Notes: a model not told the origin generated them from the letters alone. Shown: positions 1-12,321, numbered from the stretch's first letter. The stretch: 64,000 bases of DNA from Spodoptera frugiperda (GCF_023101765.2 NC_064237.1:10015649-10079648), one strand, 5' to 3'. Translations and numbers: made by a program.

Positions 1-1336
1 CGACCAATATTTAACAGTTGCTGGCTTTCGTTTAAGCCCTAAGCTTTGTAGACAGTTTTAGTTAAGCCTGACTTATTGAAAAATCGTTTTTGTATATTTT
101 GTGCTTTTTATATTGATTGGTAACTTTAATTTGGTAAAAGATAATTTTGGTAGGATTTTCTGGATTGTTTTTAATATTAGTTTTATTTATGTTTTCCATC
201 ACATTTTTTCTTTACAATGAGAGTTCATTTGTGAATGCCATTTTGAATTAATACATATTCACGAATTCTGGAAAAACAGATAATATGACGAAATTAATGA
301 GCGTAGTAGTCAAGCATGAATGCAAAGAAACAACCAAGTCCAAATGAAAAAAGAAATACAAATCTACAAAGAAATAAAATTAACAAAAAATCTATTTACA
401 AAGAATAAGCAAGATTTGATTGAGAATATTTATAAACTTTAAAACACAAAAGGACAACGTCTATAGACGTCTTCAGATAATTTATTTTCCATTAACGTTT
501 TTGCTGAAACAGTTTTTGTCTTGGATATTGATGATCGCATCCGTTTTTAATTAAAACTTCTTTTAATATCTTTTAAACTAAAAATTTACTTATTTATTAA
601 ACTGAATACAAACTATGTGTATAGGCGGACTTAATATCTAAAGCAGTCTCTCAGTGAAGCATTTTAGTGGACTTTAATATTTGAGTTATATACATCATTT
701 GATGAAGAAAAATTCGGTGATTTGCAATATGTATCAATTAATGCCACAAAGAAATGTCCATTAGATCAATAATTAGCCTTTCAACCATCAATATGAGTCA
801 TTATGAGTTGCCTTTTTCATTCATTAAAGACAAGAGACCTACACTTTAATAAAATTCAGTGGTACGCAAAATCTATGTATTTCAGGTCGGGTTTCTTTTT
901 TTTAGGTATTTGATTTTGATATTCGTAGTTACGATAATAGAGTCTACACTTGTACTCTGACGTGTTAACCAAAGAAATGGTTTTGCTCTCTACCTTTGCT
1001 AACCACAAGACGTTAATTTAGGAAGCCAGACAAATATTTTGAGGTCCTAAGTCTTATGTCAACCTATATTTTATGTTACTCAGTACATGATTAGTCTGAG
1101 GTCAAACACACTAAGGTCCAATTAATTATAACTAAGCATACCTTAAATTACGGTTCGTGGTTGTGTACACGTGACTTAATACTGATTAACTTGGACAAAC
1201 AGTGATAAAAGGGTGTGGACAGAGATAACTTAGATAATATTGATATAAGTCATGTTGAAGTAAGGTTTAGCTTGAATTCATAAGACGTGTTTAGAGTAAG
1301 CATGATTTTATTTAATTATTTCGTTTTTAGTTGAGA

Positions 1337-1512
1337 TTTTTTTTTTTTGAGTTGGGAAGATTATCCATTATGTTCTCAGGTCTTGGGCGAGGCGAGAGGG
1401 AGTGTCAGACTCTTACTGACTAGAAACCACCTCGTTCCTACTTCTGCTTTTCGAGCCGGAGCCCCGGTAACCCGCTAGGCAGTCCGCAGCTCCGGGTCGG
1501 CATCAGCCCTAG
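1337..1512 (-). mobile_element. R1-like LINE 3' tail (5'-truncated copy)
   Basis: Poly-T at the left (1337-1348) followed by the tail seen in at least eight other places here: cgaggcgagagggagtgtca, ttactgactagaaaccacc, gagccggagccccggtaacc. The same sequence follows the coding end of the R1-like LINE fragment at 61846-62605, so these short repeats are truncated 3' ends of that LINE, here on the minus strand. Confidence 0.75.
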
Positions 1513-1975
1513 ATGAGAATGAATTTGCCTTTTATAGGAATTTATTTAGCTTAACCTGTTTGTTTGGGTTTAATAAATTCAAAAACACGGTTAAAATTGG
1601 GCTTAGTAATTGGTAGCTTAACAACTTTCTGACGTCCGGTCGATCGATCTATTTGGATACACACTCTTAATCTTGATGACCATATAATATAAGACAATTA
1701 AAACAGTTTAACATAAGAACATCATTTTAATGTATTACTTGTTAAATCATTTAATGAATGATAAAGGAATCATAGATGGATTTATATTGACAAGATACAC
1801 AACCTTTGTAGAAGATTCCATTTGGAATATCTTCAACAAACGAGCAACGAGCATGTACGAGAAACTGATGAATGAAGATACATAGTTTCGCTTTGTCTAC
1901 AATGCCAGGAATTATGTTAATCGGAGGTCCATTGTAGTGACTATGCCTACATGCTACTACGACAAGCAGAGGGCT

Positions 1976-2116
1976 TAGTACGAGTTTGTTCTACGTTTAA
2001 CGAGATCGAAACGATAGCTAGTTCAGCGTGATTGGTGGGTTTATTCGCATCGGCCAATCAGAGCGCCAAACGCGCACTCGTTTCATTTTCGTTAAACGTA
2101 AAGCATACTCGTACTA
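1976..2116. mobile_element. Non-autonomous TIR element (MITE), about 140 bp
   Basis: Terminal inverted repeats of about 36 bp: the left end begins TAGTACGAGTTTG and continues TACGTTTAACGA; the right end is the reverse complement with a few changes (TCGTTAAACGTA, ACTCGTACTA). The interior is only about 70 bp with no coding. Flanks are ggct on the left and aggct on the right; TA ends suggest a Tc1/mariner-like TA target, but the superfamily is not certain. Confidence 0.75.
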
Positions 2117-2592
2117 AGGCTACAGACTCTTTGTTTAAACTCTACGTAACTAACGTATTTATTAAGACTCCATTTGAATATCTTTAAAATCTTCATTGAA
2201 GTAATTAATTGAATTGTAATTTAAAGAACTTCCAGTCTGTATCAAAATTCGTTTTTATTTTTCAGACTATACTTTTCCAATATTGTGTAGAAATATCTAT
2301 ATTCTGTCACACGAAATAAGTCATAAAATACAATCTCAGAGGTTTATTGTCTACACGTGTGGGCCAGTAAAAGATAAGGTAAACAGTACTTGAAATTTAT
2401 AGGATATTATAAATTAGTATTAAGTATGGATATAGGGTTTGATAGGTCGTTATTATTTATTGTAATAGAAGTGCTCGTTGCTTTTTATTTGATAGCTCCG
2501 ATGTTGTTTGGTGGTAAAATGAGGTTAGCAATTCGTTGCGTAAGGACTTGAGTTATTATGTTTCTTGTTTTTGTTGCTAAGGGTTTTGTGAC

Positions 2593-2749
2593 TGAGCTGC
2601 GGACTACCTAGCGGGTTTACCGGGGCTCCGGTTCGAAAAGCAGGAGTAGAAATGGGGTGGTTTTTAGTCAGTAAGAGTCTGACACTCCCTCTCGTCTCCC
2701 CCAAGGCGAGAGAAGACATTAGATGATTTTCCCCACTCAAAAAAAAAAA
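2593..2749 (+). mobile_element. R1-like LINE 3' tail with clean target-site duplication
   Basis: Plus-strand copy of the R1-like tail ending in poly-A. It is flanked by identical 11-bp direct repeats GGTTTTGTGAC at 2582-2592 and 2750-2760, proving insertion by target-primed reverse transcription of a 5'-truncated transcript. Confidence 0.88.
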
Positions 2750-2839
2750 GGTTTTGTGACAGTATTCTTGGTGCTGTCGTGATGATTGGTTTCTGGGGTA
2801 GATTTTTAGGTTCTCTAAATATTGTATTTGGTATATGAC

Positions 2840-3018
2840 TGCACGGTTGGCGCGGGGGCTGGGTGATTGGCTGCCGCACAACGTGTAGCGGGATTGGTTC
2901 CAGCACGGAGCAACTGTTTGTGTGATCCACTAATTGTTGTTTCGGGTCTGGGTGTTATATGTATGTGAACTTGTATATTTGTACGTACCCATGACGCAGA
3001 AGAAAATCCTAATGTGGG
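2840..3018 (+). mobile_element. tRNA-derived SINE, family B
   Basis: tRNA-like head (gctgggtgattggctgccgc, then a degenerate B box gcgggattggttcc) followed by a body containing tgtgatccac, attgttgtttcgggtctggg, acgtacccatgacgcagaag and an A-rich end. Other copies are at 40203-40345, 43320-43465, 47460-47760 and 52733-52935; the last keeps a perfect B box GGTTCGATTCC. Confidence 0.72.
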
Positions 3019-3584
3019 GTAAAAAAATGTACCTATAAAAAATATGAGTTATATTGCATTTTATGAAAAAAAAAATAAACATATTGTGTTCTTACGTCAT
3101 CTCATCTCCATGTAACATTATACCTACCTAGATAAAAAATTGTAATAAAACTATTTTAAGATAGAAAGTCGGATGTATGACACCGATCTCTTAAATGATA
3201 ATATACAAGTACCTACTAAAAAAACTGACATTTTGAATCAGACGTCCGACACGTGTTCTTTCATAGGGGTGTCTGCAAGATACCATGATTGTAAAAAAAA
3301 AACAGTTTCACAGTAGCGTTCAAGGGTTGTTTTTTTTTTCTCATTTAAAAAAATGTTAAGTAGCGCCACTCAAAGCCATGTGCGTCGGCAAAAACATTTG
3401 AACTGCGGCTTTGGATATTGTGCATATCTTTTTTAAATGTACCGCGAGTGTTTTGTTCTTTTGCCGACTTTTTAAAGCAACGGTAGATAAGTAGAATAGG
3501 TACTTCATTCATTTAAGTAAAAAAAAAAATAATGTTAAAGTAATGCAGCTCAAGTAACAACATATTCAGGAAATTAAGCCAACG

Positions 3585-3724
3585 TATGGGTATAACTTGG
3601 GTGTCTTCAAGGCCCGAGTGAATAGGTTGCTCATGGGCAGACGTGCTCCATCGTAGGCCGCATCATCACTTACCACCGGGCGAGATAGCAGCCAAATGTC
3701 GACCCATCAAATATTAAAAAAAAA
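3585..3724 (+). mobile_element. 3' end of CR1/Jockey-like LINE (same family as 30206-33422)
   Basis: A 140-bp 5'-truncated copy ending in poly-A. Translation gives YNLGVFKARVNRLLMGRRAPS followed by a stop, the same C-terminus as the nearly complete minus-strand LINE at 30206-33422, and the 3' UTR (ggccgcatcatcacttacca, gtcgacccat) also matches. Confidence 0.85.
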
Positions 3725-4932
3725 CATCGTCGTCGTAACGTCTTATTTAACGAAAAAAAAAGTAACACAAATAGGCAAACTTAAATGCAATAATGTGTAA
3801 TAAGTATAGTACCATTTTTTCCCATAAAGTCTAAGTGAAAGAGGCTAGACCAATGTTATCTCACGCAGTAGTAAAGTAAACGAGATTATCACTATCCAAT
3901 TTTATACAACCGCTACTCGATTCATCAAAAACTAAATACACACTTCGGGTATCTATATCCCAAATAAGCATGCCCATTCTAACTCATTGGATCCCACTAA
4001 CATGGACATTCGATCCAACACAAGGATCATATTACAAAAAAAATTAACCCTCAATTGATCTAAAGGATCATTTCTTATCAAGCTAATGTGACGTCACAGC
4101 ACTCAAGCAATAGACCATAATAACATGTTCGGTCATAAGAGGGATCGTTACGACTCGTCGAGCAGCTCTAAGACCCCTAGTGGGCTTCCAACAGTCCTCA
4201 AATTGTTATGTTGCTAATAAAAACTCAATTAGTGTTATTACATCCAAAATGATACGAGTATTGTTAGCCTTCTGACTCTAATTGGGAACATTGAATATAA
4301 TATGAACTTCTAATTGGGTGCTTATAAAAAATAATAAAAACTAAAATTTTCCTTTTGAAGGTTTTAGCGCGTCTTATGCTGGATATCGTTATTTGAATTT
4401 TAATGAATACTAAACCAAGCTTCTCTTAGTTTCTTGAACTATTTCTTTGTTCCTGTCATTGAAATAAAGCTCTTCAAACTTCTTGATGTCTACAGCAAAC
4501 AATTTTCACCAAACAATCTAGTGACCTTCTCATAATTCAATGGAAGCTTTATTCAAACAAGTTTAATTATACATGTTAAAAGAAACCGAAAGAGACCAAA
4601 AACGTCCATTAATGACACCAAAAATAACACATTTAGGTGTCCAAAACAAGAACGTCTATAGAAAATATGACTACATTATCATCTACTCGGTCCACGCAAA
4701 CAAAATTTTGAAAAGCAACTCCGCAGGGCTGAATGAAGATTGATAAATCGTTGTTGGGTCCTCAACGTCCTTGGGGGACCCCTGTGGTATTTTTCAATAC
4801 GCATCTGAGCTCTTAGGTAAATAAACCTGTCGGCAGTTGCAAAATTTTAGGAATTCTCTTATGTTTGCGATCAAAAACTGTTTTATTTATGTCTATCTTG
4901 CTGTTGGTTCTGTTTCATCAGCTGTTAGAGTG

Positions 4933-5185
4933 TTTTTTCACCAGATATATGCTTTGCTAAGTTGCTGTGGATGTGTTTGGCTTCTACCAATCATCATTGG
5001 TACACATAGCTGAGTACTGGTGAAAACATCGCTAAGTTATTTTATTCATATGGAAAGACGCATGCTATGGATACATACAATGGATGTGTGCTATGGATGG
5101 CTTCCTTATATGGATATGTTGCATACTCGAGCTGCGCATCTTCTCTGCATAGCTACATAGCTTAGTATCAGTGGAAACGGTCACG
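4933..5185. mobile_element. Non-autonomous DNA element, hAT-like, copy 1
   Basis: One end carries tttttcaccag, the other cagtggaaac (reverse complement gtttccactg). Inside are gctgtggatgtgtttggctt and two blocks rich in catagct / tggatg. A related shorter copy in the other orientation is at 57690-57797, sharing aagccaaacacatccaca and tttccaccagtcctaagcta. Class assignment is a guess from the ends. Confidence 0.5.
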
Positions 5186-5981
5186 TAGTTTCACAACTTA
5201 GCTATTACATCTTCGTTTATCATTATATTATTAACTAGCTTTTGCCCGCGACTTCGTTCGCGTGGAATAGTGACTTCCGGCAAATTTTTGGTTTTAACCA
5301 CATAGTTCCCGATCTCGCGGGATCTCTTCAAAAATGAGATGTGGAAGATATTCCAGGGAACTCTTCAAAAATCAACATAATGAGCTCTGCGTTTGATTTT
5401 AATAGATGTATACTCACTTAGGGCATTGAAAAAATAGTTTAAAAACGGACTTTAACTAAAGAAATATTATAATCTTTCCGAACTTAAGATGAAAACTTAC
5501 TTAAAACTAAAGAAAGCTACGAATTACGAATTTATAACAATTAAAAAAGAAATTATATTAGAACCTATCCTTTATGCTATAATAACCAAGCTTAAACTAA
5601 ATAATTTAAAAGAAACGACTTAAATCTAATCTAATTAATTTATAAATTAGACTTACAATTTTATTAAAAAAACTAACTACAGTAACTACTAATAATCGAT
5701 ATCAAACTAAACCTACGTTAAAAAGTTTAACCAGAAAACCAGGAAAACCCAACAAATAAACTTATTAATTGACAAATACAACGAAACCAATTTAGAATAT
5801 ACGAAACAGCAGGACCACTACAGACAAATAATCATACGACTGATAATATAATACACATTTTCTACAATAGTACCGAAGCGCTCGGCCGATACCCAACCAA
5901 ATAATTATAACAAAACCATAGCGCAATCTATTTCTCCCAACGCCATCTATCGAGGATAAAGACAACTTGGATTATTTATTT

Positions 5982-6270
5982 ATACTCCGTTCGGGCATTT
6001 TCTTTGTACTAAAAGTTTAATTATATTGATATAATTTTTGTCATACCTTTTTACTATTTGTTAACTTTTTTCGATGAATTAAAACAATAACATGAACCGA
6101 AGTCGTGTAACGATCGACATAGAATTATCTATACTCCGTTAGAGCGTTTTCTTTGTACTAAAAGTTGTATTATGTTATATTTTTCATTGCTTTTTACTAT
6201 TTTGTAAAAACAAATTTCCAATGAATTAAAACAATAACATGAACTGAACAATTGTAATTACACCATTGCG
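5982..6270. repeat. Tandem duplication, about 149-bp period
   Basis: Two diverged units starting at atactccgtt (5982 and 6131). Each has ttttctttgtactaaaagtt, a tttttactatttt segment and gaattaaaacaataacatga in the same order. cgccatctat flanks the array on both sides (5941 and 6281) and tagatggcgc recurs inverted at 6351. Confidence 0.7.
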
Positions 6271-6384
6271 CGATCAACGCCATCTATCTACGGAGTATAG
6301 GAACAGCCCGACATTGTTCAATTCCGTACTATAAGTACGAAATTGAACAATAGATGGCGCTGTATGTCCGGAATAAATTTATTT

Positions 6385-6729
6385 TTTATTTTATTTTTTT
6401 TATTTTATTTTTATTTTATTTTTATTTTATTTTATTTTTATTTTATTTTTATTTTATTTTTATTTTATTTTTATTTTATTTTTATTTTTTTTTATTTTAT
6501 TTTTATTTTATTTTTATTTTATTTTTATTTTATTTTTATTTTATTTTTATTTTATTTTTATTTTATTTTTATTTTATTTTTATTTTATTTTTATTTTATT
6601 TTTATTTTATTTTTATTTTATTTTTATTTTATTTTTATTTTATTTTTATTTTATTTTTATTTTTATTTTTATTTTATTTTTATTTTATTTTTATTTTTAT
6701 TTTTATTTTTATTTTTATTTTTATTTTTA

Positions 6730-6760
<31 letters not shown>

Positions 6761-6937
6761 TTTATTTTATTTTTATTTTATTTTTATTTTTATTTTTATT
6801 TTTTTTTATTTTTATTTTATTTTATTTTATTTTTATTTTATTTTATTTTATTTTATTTTATTTTATTTTTATTTTATTTTTATTTTATTTTTATTTTTAT
6901 TTTATTTTTTTATTTTATTTTTATTTTATTTTTTGAT
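6385..6937. repeat. Long TTTTA/TTTTTA microsatellite array
   Basis: About 550 bp of almost pure ATTTT / ATTTTT units on one strand. Open frames reading Phe-Tyr-Ile-Leu over it are artefacts of the repeat, not genes. Confidence 0.97.
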
Positions 6938-8449
6938 TTTTTTTTTGAAATAAAAATATATCTATGTCCTTTCTAAGGTTCTAAACTATATCTGTACCAA
7001 ATTTCAACCAAATCCGTCAAATAGTTGCGGAGATTAATGGTATAAGCATAGAATGTTCGACGTGATTCTTTAATTTGACATAACTTTTTTATTTATGAAC
7101 CGATTGACATGAAACATACACTAAATGTAAATTTAAGCATCCCACAATATATTCGTGAAAACCGCATCCAACTCGGATCAGCCGTTTCTGAGATTAGCGC
7201 GCACAGACGAACAGACAAACAGACAAACAGACAAACAGACAAAAAAAAAGTTAATTACATTTTTGGGTTCGACATCGACATAACAATAACCCCTGCTATT
7301 TTTTTTATTTTTATTTTCAATGTACAGACAGCACTTTTCTACGATTTTATTATATGTATAGATTGTAGGTACCCATAGTTTGCTAGTAACTAGATTACTA
7401 ATTACTGGTATTTATACCTATTAAGGTATTGTTATTGCAGAGTAATTAAATTATGTACAACAGCGTATTTTTAAAATGTTTTATTTGCACACCTGTCTGT
7501 ACTCGTAATTGGCAATAAATCTTATTGGTATTGATTTGATCGTCAGAGCCGTTATTCAAATGAAATGTTATTATTTAAGTAATGTTAGCAATAACGTGTT
7601 CAAAAGAAATTTCGATATGCGAATAAATATTCTTGAAATATATTTAAATTCGTCTCAGTAATCACAATATTGATCTTCAATATTTGAATAAACTAATGTC
7701 AACTAAAATAAATTAATGTCGACGAAACAAAAAACGTACAATATAATGTTTTGAATGAATGAACTATTTGTTAATGTTACTGTATTTATTATTCTGTGAT
7801 GTACCTAGTAATTTTCTCAATTACTAAAATTACAAACTACCTTTCAATTTTCAATTAATATCGTTATGTAATTATTAGAACTAGGTAATAACAAGGCGAG
7901 GAGCTTCTCAAGTAATTAATTATAGGTACCTTCGTTTTATTCAATTATCAGATTTTATCTCGGAATTTTGTAATGACCTAAATTGCTTGGTGTGATGCCC
8001 TGTTTAAAGAATGGAGAGAGCACTTATTTGTGGGCAGACACAGTCGGTTCAGATTAAAATGGCTTTGCGGTGCCAAAAATATTGCTTATGACTTAACTAT
8101 TATTCTTTTGAACACATACTAAAGTCAGAGCTGACTTTTAAGAAAATGAATTGGATATTTGAGGGTAAATGCATTTATTGTACGCAACTGCCTACAATAC
8201 AATGCTTTTGTACTGCTTGTATGAGCGTTTCTTGGTAAATATTGGACCAGTTACAATAGCCATTAATCTACTAACAACGTCTATACATGAAAGTTGAAAA
8301 GTTTTCCATTCAAAAATACATAGTATTTATTTGAAGACATTTTTCATTCAATAGTCAAATAACAATTATCCATCTATTCTTCAATTATGAAGTTTTTCAA
8401 AATACAACCACAACACACCGTAATAAAACACAAATTCTTTTGTCCACAG

Positions 8450-8667
8450 AACTTCTTCTGGGTACACTTCGAACACATCAGAAGGCTGCTTGTGATGAGG
8501 AGATGGTGACGCTCATATGTCCTCGAGGAACCACCATCAGCATCCAAGTGGCTCAGTATGGAGCTTCGGCTACACAAGGATCCTGTGCTTCAGACCTGGC
8601 AGAGTATCAGCCGGTAGCTGTCGAAGTAGTTGGAGATACTTCATGTATCTGGCCCAGCGCTTTACAG
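8450..8667 (+). CDS. EVA-1-like receptor, exon a (lectin domain 1, N-terminal part)
   Basis: First recognised exon of an EVA-1-like (EVA1C/FAM176C-type) single-pass receptor. Acceptor TGTCCACAG precedes it and donor GTTAGA follows cag. It starts with two bases of a split codon (xAA) and ends on a complete codon (phase 0). Counting from the first whole codon as residue 1, it codes residues 1-72: a lead of about 13 residues, then the start of a SUEL/galactose-binding lectin domain with its typical opening (Cys14, then LICPRG and ISIQVAQYG) and further cysteines in GSC and TSC. In C. elegans EVA-1 acts with SAX-3/Robo as a Slit receptor in axon guidance, and human EVA1C binds heparin and Slit. 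That role is inferred here from domain layout. Latrophilin also has a SUEL domain but only one, followed by HRM/GAIN/7TM, which is absent here. Confidence 0.9.
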
Positions 8668-10825
8668 GTTAGATGAATTTTTAATGGCAATATGTTTTGT
8701 AGGGAAAGCAATTTATATTTGTTTTGAAAACATAAGTAGGTATCGACATTAAGAAAATTGGACATTGAAAAAATTGGTTCAGTATTGTAAACCGATCTGT
8801 ATTGAAACTAATTTGAAACGTATTTTTTTACAATGCCTTACCTGAATATGGTAACAAAGTACCTAATTACATTACCTCTTACCTACTACAATTGCGAGTA
8901 CATTTTTTATCTCTGAGCAAATTAATCAAATGTCCTAAAATAATACAATGTAAAACCTACATGGCATGTAAAATAATTAGATTAGATATACGCTTCATCA
9001 GCGGTTGGGTCGCCCGTTGTGTAATGTGGGATTGTACCCGGTTGATACAGCTGTCTGTCTTCCTAAATGTAATCCTTTAATCGCCTCTTGTAATATCGAC
9101 GGGATTTTATGGGGTCGCTCAAAATAAAGCCAGACCACCACTGTGTGTGCGTTTGAACAAATCAATTAATGTCGTGTTTTCGGCACGAATGGGCCGGCTC
9201 GACCGGGGTGATACCACGGCCTCACCGAAAACCGACGTGAAACAACGCTTGCGTTGTGTTTAGTTGTGTGAGTGAGGTTACCGGAGGCCCAATTCCGCCC
9301 TTCCCAATCCCCGATTCCCCAACAACCCTTAAATTCTTAAACCCCAAAAGGCCGGCAATGCACTTGTAACGCCTCTGGTGTTTCAAGTGTCCATAGGTGG
9401 CGGCGATTGCTTACCATCAGGTGATACGTCTACCAGTTTACCGGCGTGTTCCATAAAAAAATGTATAGTACAAACCCTTGCTTGTTGTACTGTAATTGCA
9501 GTGGTGACTGGTACAGTTTATTTTTAAATCCATTGTAAATCAATTGTACAATCGACTTAAAATTTCATAGTTTCACATTGTGTAACCATATTTGAAAACC
9601 AAACAATTACTTTTATGGCTGCCAAAAAGGCTTTAAGAGCAATTTGATGAATGTTTGTATTTTCAATGAAATATTCCAATCACTTTAATCCTATCAATTT
9701 GAAGCATTCATACATCAGCAGCATTCAAATTTTATGCCTTTTCAAATGTCCATTTAGTGAAATGTCAAACATCAGACTGTTCCTTTCACCAAATTTTATT
9801 ACTGCTCTGATATGTTTAGGCAATAATTCGGCTTTACGAGCAGCTGCCAATACTGTCAGCCCTTCATATAACAACATTGTATGCGATATTTCACTCGTTT
9901 CATATTTCCCTCATATTTTCTTTAGTACAACTTCAGCTTAGAAAACACAAACCTGATTTAGCTTTGTTATTTCGTATTATTACTACAAGAGGCTTTGTTT
10001 TTCTCGAACATTCGCCGCTACGAAAACATCAAGGATTTGTTAAATGTAAAATAGCAGTTATTCTATCGTTACGTTTAATGTTTTCATATAACCCGCGATG
10101 GAATACGAATATAATTTTATTTGCCAGTAAAATATGATTTTGGTTCAAAAAGGATTCCTTCGATAAATTGAAATGTGTTATTTTGTCGTTACAATGCTTT
10201 CGAATTGATAAAAGGATTTCCAAATAAAACGTTGTCTGATGAGAAAATATACGGTTCAATGAAAGTGCGTCATGTTATATTTGTCATTTTGATTATAATA
10301 GCAGCTAATGTTTCTGATACAGAACGAATGAGAAAACTTCTCTTTCCGTGGGTGGAAGGTTTGATTTCCCAGAGCAATTTGAACGCTAGTTACAAAATAT
10401 CATCTACATTTTGTTTCAAACTTTCTATTACACATTTCTGTATAAAATCATAAGCCTTTCAGAAATCATAAATTATTAATTTTACGAAGAGCAAATTTGC
10501 GTCTCGTGTTTGATTCCAGTAATTATAATATATCATTCGAACTACGTGTCCTACTTGTGTGCTTATTAAGATACTCAGATCTTTAATTATATTTGAATAG
10601 AAAATTAGACTAATACCCGTACCTACATAGACTTCTAAGCATTAGTCGAGTGCTGAAAATAGTCACGTATAATTATTCAACCCACATGTTTGGAAGTTTT
10701 CTGCTTGATAACAGTTGCAAAACTATCAGACTGGTAAATACCTTGGGGGTAAAGTAACTATGCTTTTGCCAAAGTTTGAAGAGAATAGGCATACTAACTA
10801 ATTTGCGTAGTATTCCTTGTTACAG
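8668..10825 (+). other. Intron a-b
   Basis: 2.16-kb intron of the eva-1-like gene. It holds one LINE 3' tail (9180-9463). No other coding or named repeat was seen in 8670-9175 or 9470-10820. Confidence 0.85.
9180..9463 (+). mobile_element. LINE 3' tail, GGCCGGCAATGCAC family
   Basis: The longest copy of a repeat found at least nine times in the window: cacgaatgggccggctcgac, ccgattccccaacaaccctt, ggccggcaatgcacttgtaa, tctggtgttt, cttaccatcaggtgatacgt and an end ccataaaaaaa. The minus-strand copy at 17890-18116 shows coding sequence upstream of the same tail, identifying these as 3' ends of a non-LTR retrotransposon. Confidence 0.7.
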
Positions 10826-10949
10826 ACAGTGGTGGAAGCGTGTCAGAAGAAGCGACAGTGTAAATTCCACACAAGCCCCAAGGCCTTTGGAGTCGACCCC
10901 TGCCCGGGCTCTAGAAGATTCGTTGAAGTCGCATACAAATGCCGTCCCT
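10826..10949 (+). CDS. EVA-1-like receptor, exon b (lectin domain 1, C-terminal part)
   Basis: Second recognised exon, residues 73-113 plus one base of residue 114. Acceptor CTTGTTACAG; donor GTAAGT. It enters in phase 0, the only phase-0 junction seen in the gene, and leaves in phase 1. It finishes lectin domain 1: VVEACQKKRQC, then FGVDPCPG and the end motif VEVAYKC, matching the Cys pattern of SUEL domains (domain about residues 14-111). A second AG four bases downstream (10829) could also be an acceptor but would break the frame, so 10826 is chosen. Confidence 0.92.
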
Positions 10950-12321
10950 GTAAGTACCTAGTCTACCTAATTTAATACATTATTATACTAAACTCTACAT
11001 TTAACTGACTATCTTCTTAGTCAAATGGTATATTGTGAAGGCAAATCAAACGATTTCTACGAGTCCGAAAAGAAATTTGTGTTAATGAGTTCAGTTGACC
11101 CTTCTATTGCATGATATAGTTTTTATACGTACTAACAAAAAAGGACTGTGACATGTTATGATATGCTATGCAAAATATTCTGTGAAATATTAAGATTCAA
11201 TTCAATATTCAATATATAAAAAACATCTACGTAACGGAATCCAATAAATATTTCATTACCTACAGCTACAAAATTGATGTTACTATATTCCGATAGGTCT
11301 CTCTAAACTATTTCAAAGAGTATTTTTAAAACGTTCTTGATGACAAATTCCTATTTGATAGAAATGTGAGGAGCGATTTGAATACGATTCGATTTATTTC
11401 GATGTTGCCTCGTTGGTTCCTTTGTGAGAATAGTAACTACTATTTGTTTGTGAGCACTTTAAAATGGTACTCTATTTTTAATGGGATAAGAAAGAGTTTA
11501 GATTGTTATCGGAACAGAATGGTATTAGTTTAGTGATTCTATCTATGTTAGACTACGTTTTTGAGTCTGGTTTTAGCCTCTTCAATGAATAATGTTGAAC
11601 AAAACAACCATTTTCAAAGTAAAACTCATAAAAATATACGATAACTATTGTCAACGTGTCATTATCTTCAAAATTGATTTACATGCCATCAAACAAATCA
11701 AGCAGCAACCAAAATAACCTACTTAATGCCAAACCAATTTTATCATTATTTTCTTCGAAAACATTATTAAGCTCGTGGCGACCTTCCCTGTCTCTTATTT
11801 CTTACATTTAATATTTCTCTTCTAAGTCTATACTATCTTCGACAATCTCATTATGCTTCCAATCTATTACTTGGACGCTTTTATCTTGGATCGAAGGCTC
11901 ATCTTTCTATCTTAATTAGCATTTCCATCAGTATTCGTTGGCTGATTGTCGAGAATAAGTTATTTATCGTTCAATACCTTGATCAAGTGGAAAGTGCTGT
12001 AAAGTTTTTCTTTACTGTTGATGACAAGGTCGCTTCATATACTTAAGGACTTTTAACATAAATAACTAAATAGCTAAGGGTAACTGACCACAACTCGAAA
12101 TGATGATGATGATTTTGAAGTTGCCGCTTCATGGATAGTTTTCATTGTTTCTAAGCAAGATACAAGCATAATATGTCATTTATAGGCCGCTTACAAATAG
12201 GCATGGTCTCTAAATTAAATTTGTCCTTATGGGTCGGCCTTAGAGTTTAATTTAGAATGTGTGTTTTCTAGCTTTATAGGTACATTATTTTATAGCTTTA
12301 ACATATTTTCCTTGTTCACAG
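10950..12321 (+). other. Intron b-c
   Basis: 1.37-kb intron, AT-rich, with no recognised repeat or coding feature. Confidence 0.9.

Larger units (their letters stand above)
5234..7366 (+). repeat. Composite repeat: head and tail of a common lepidopteran element with inserted microsatellite
   Basis: The head (5234-5270, ctagcttttgcccgcgactt) and tail (about 6975-7366, with cggatcagccgtttctgaga, CAGACAAA repeats, and the end ttttattatatgtatagat) match the element at 61208-61676 and the truncated copy at 63085-63378. In those copies head and tail are less than 500 bp apart. Here the interior is expanded by about 1.5 kb of AT-rich sequence, a 149-bp tandem duplication and a TTTTA array. No coding region is visible, and the class (LINE/SINE) was not established. 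Confidence 0.6.
1..8449. other. Upstream intron/flank of the eva-1-like gene
   Basis: No convincing coding exon was found here. The first recognised exon (8450) begins with the last two bases of a split codon, so at least one exon carrying the start codon and signal peptide lies further 5', either unrecognised in this stretch or outside the window. The stretch holds a TIR element (1976-2116), two R1-like LINE tails (1337-1512, 2593-2749), a SINE (2840-3018), a CR1/Jockey-like LINE tail (3585-3724), a hAT-like non-autonomous element (4933-5185) and a long composite repeat (5234-7366). The remainder (for example 1-1336, 3725-4930, 7370-8449) is AT-rich with nothing I can name. Confidence 0.6.

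Noticed and set aside
6343..6953. Overlapping open frames of about 200 codons rich in Phe, Tyr, Ile and Leu
   Set aside because: They are the translation of the TTTTA/TTTTTA microsatellite in different frames; no coding signal.
7208..7240. CAGACAAA tandem units that might look like a CRISPR-like or regulatory array
   Set aside because: Simple microsatellite in the tail of an interspersed repeat, seen again as CAGA units at 61533 and 63209; no spacers.
8440..8449. Treating 8440 as a translation start for the first lectin exon
   Set aside because: The first codon there is TTG inside the pyrimidine tract of a splice acceptor; the exon starts at 8450 with a split codon.
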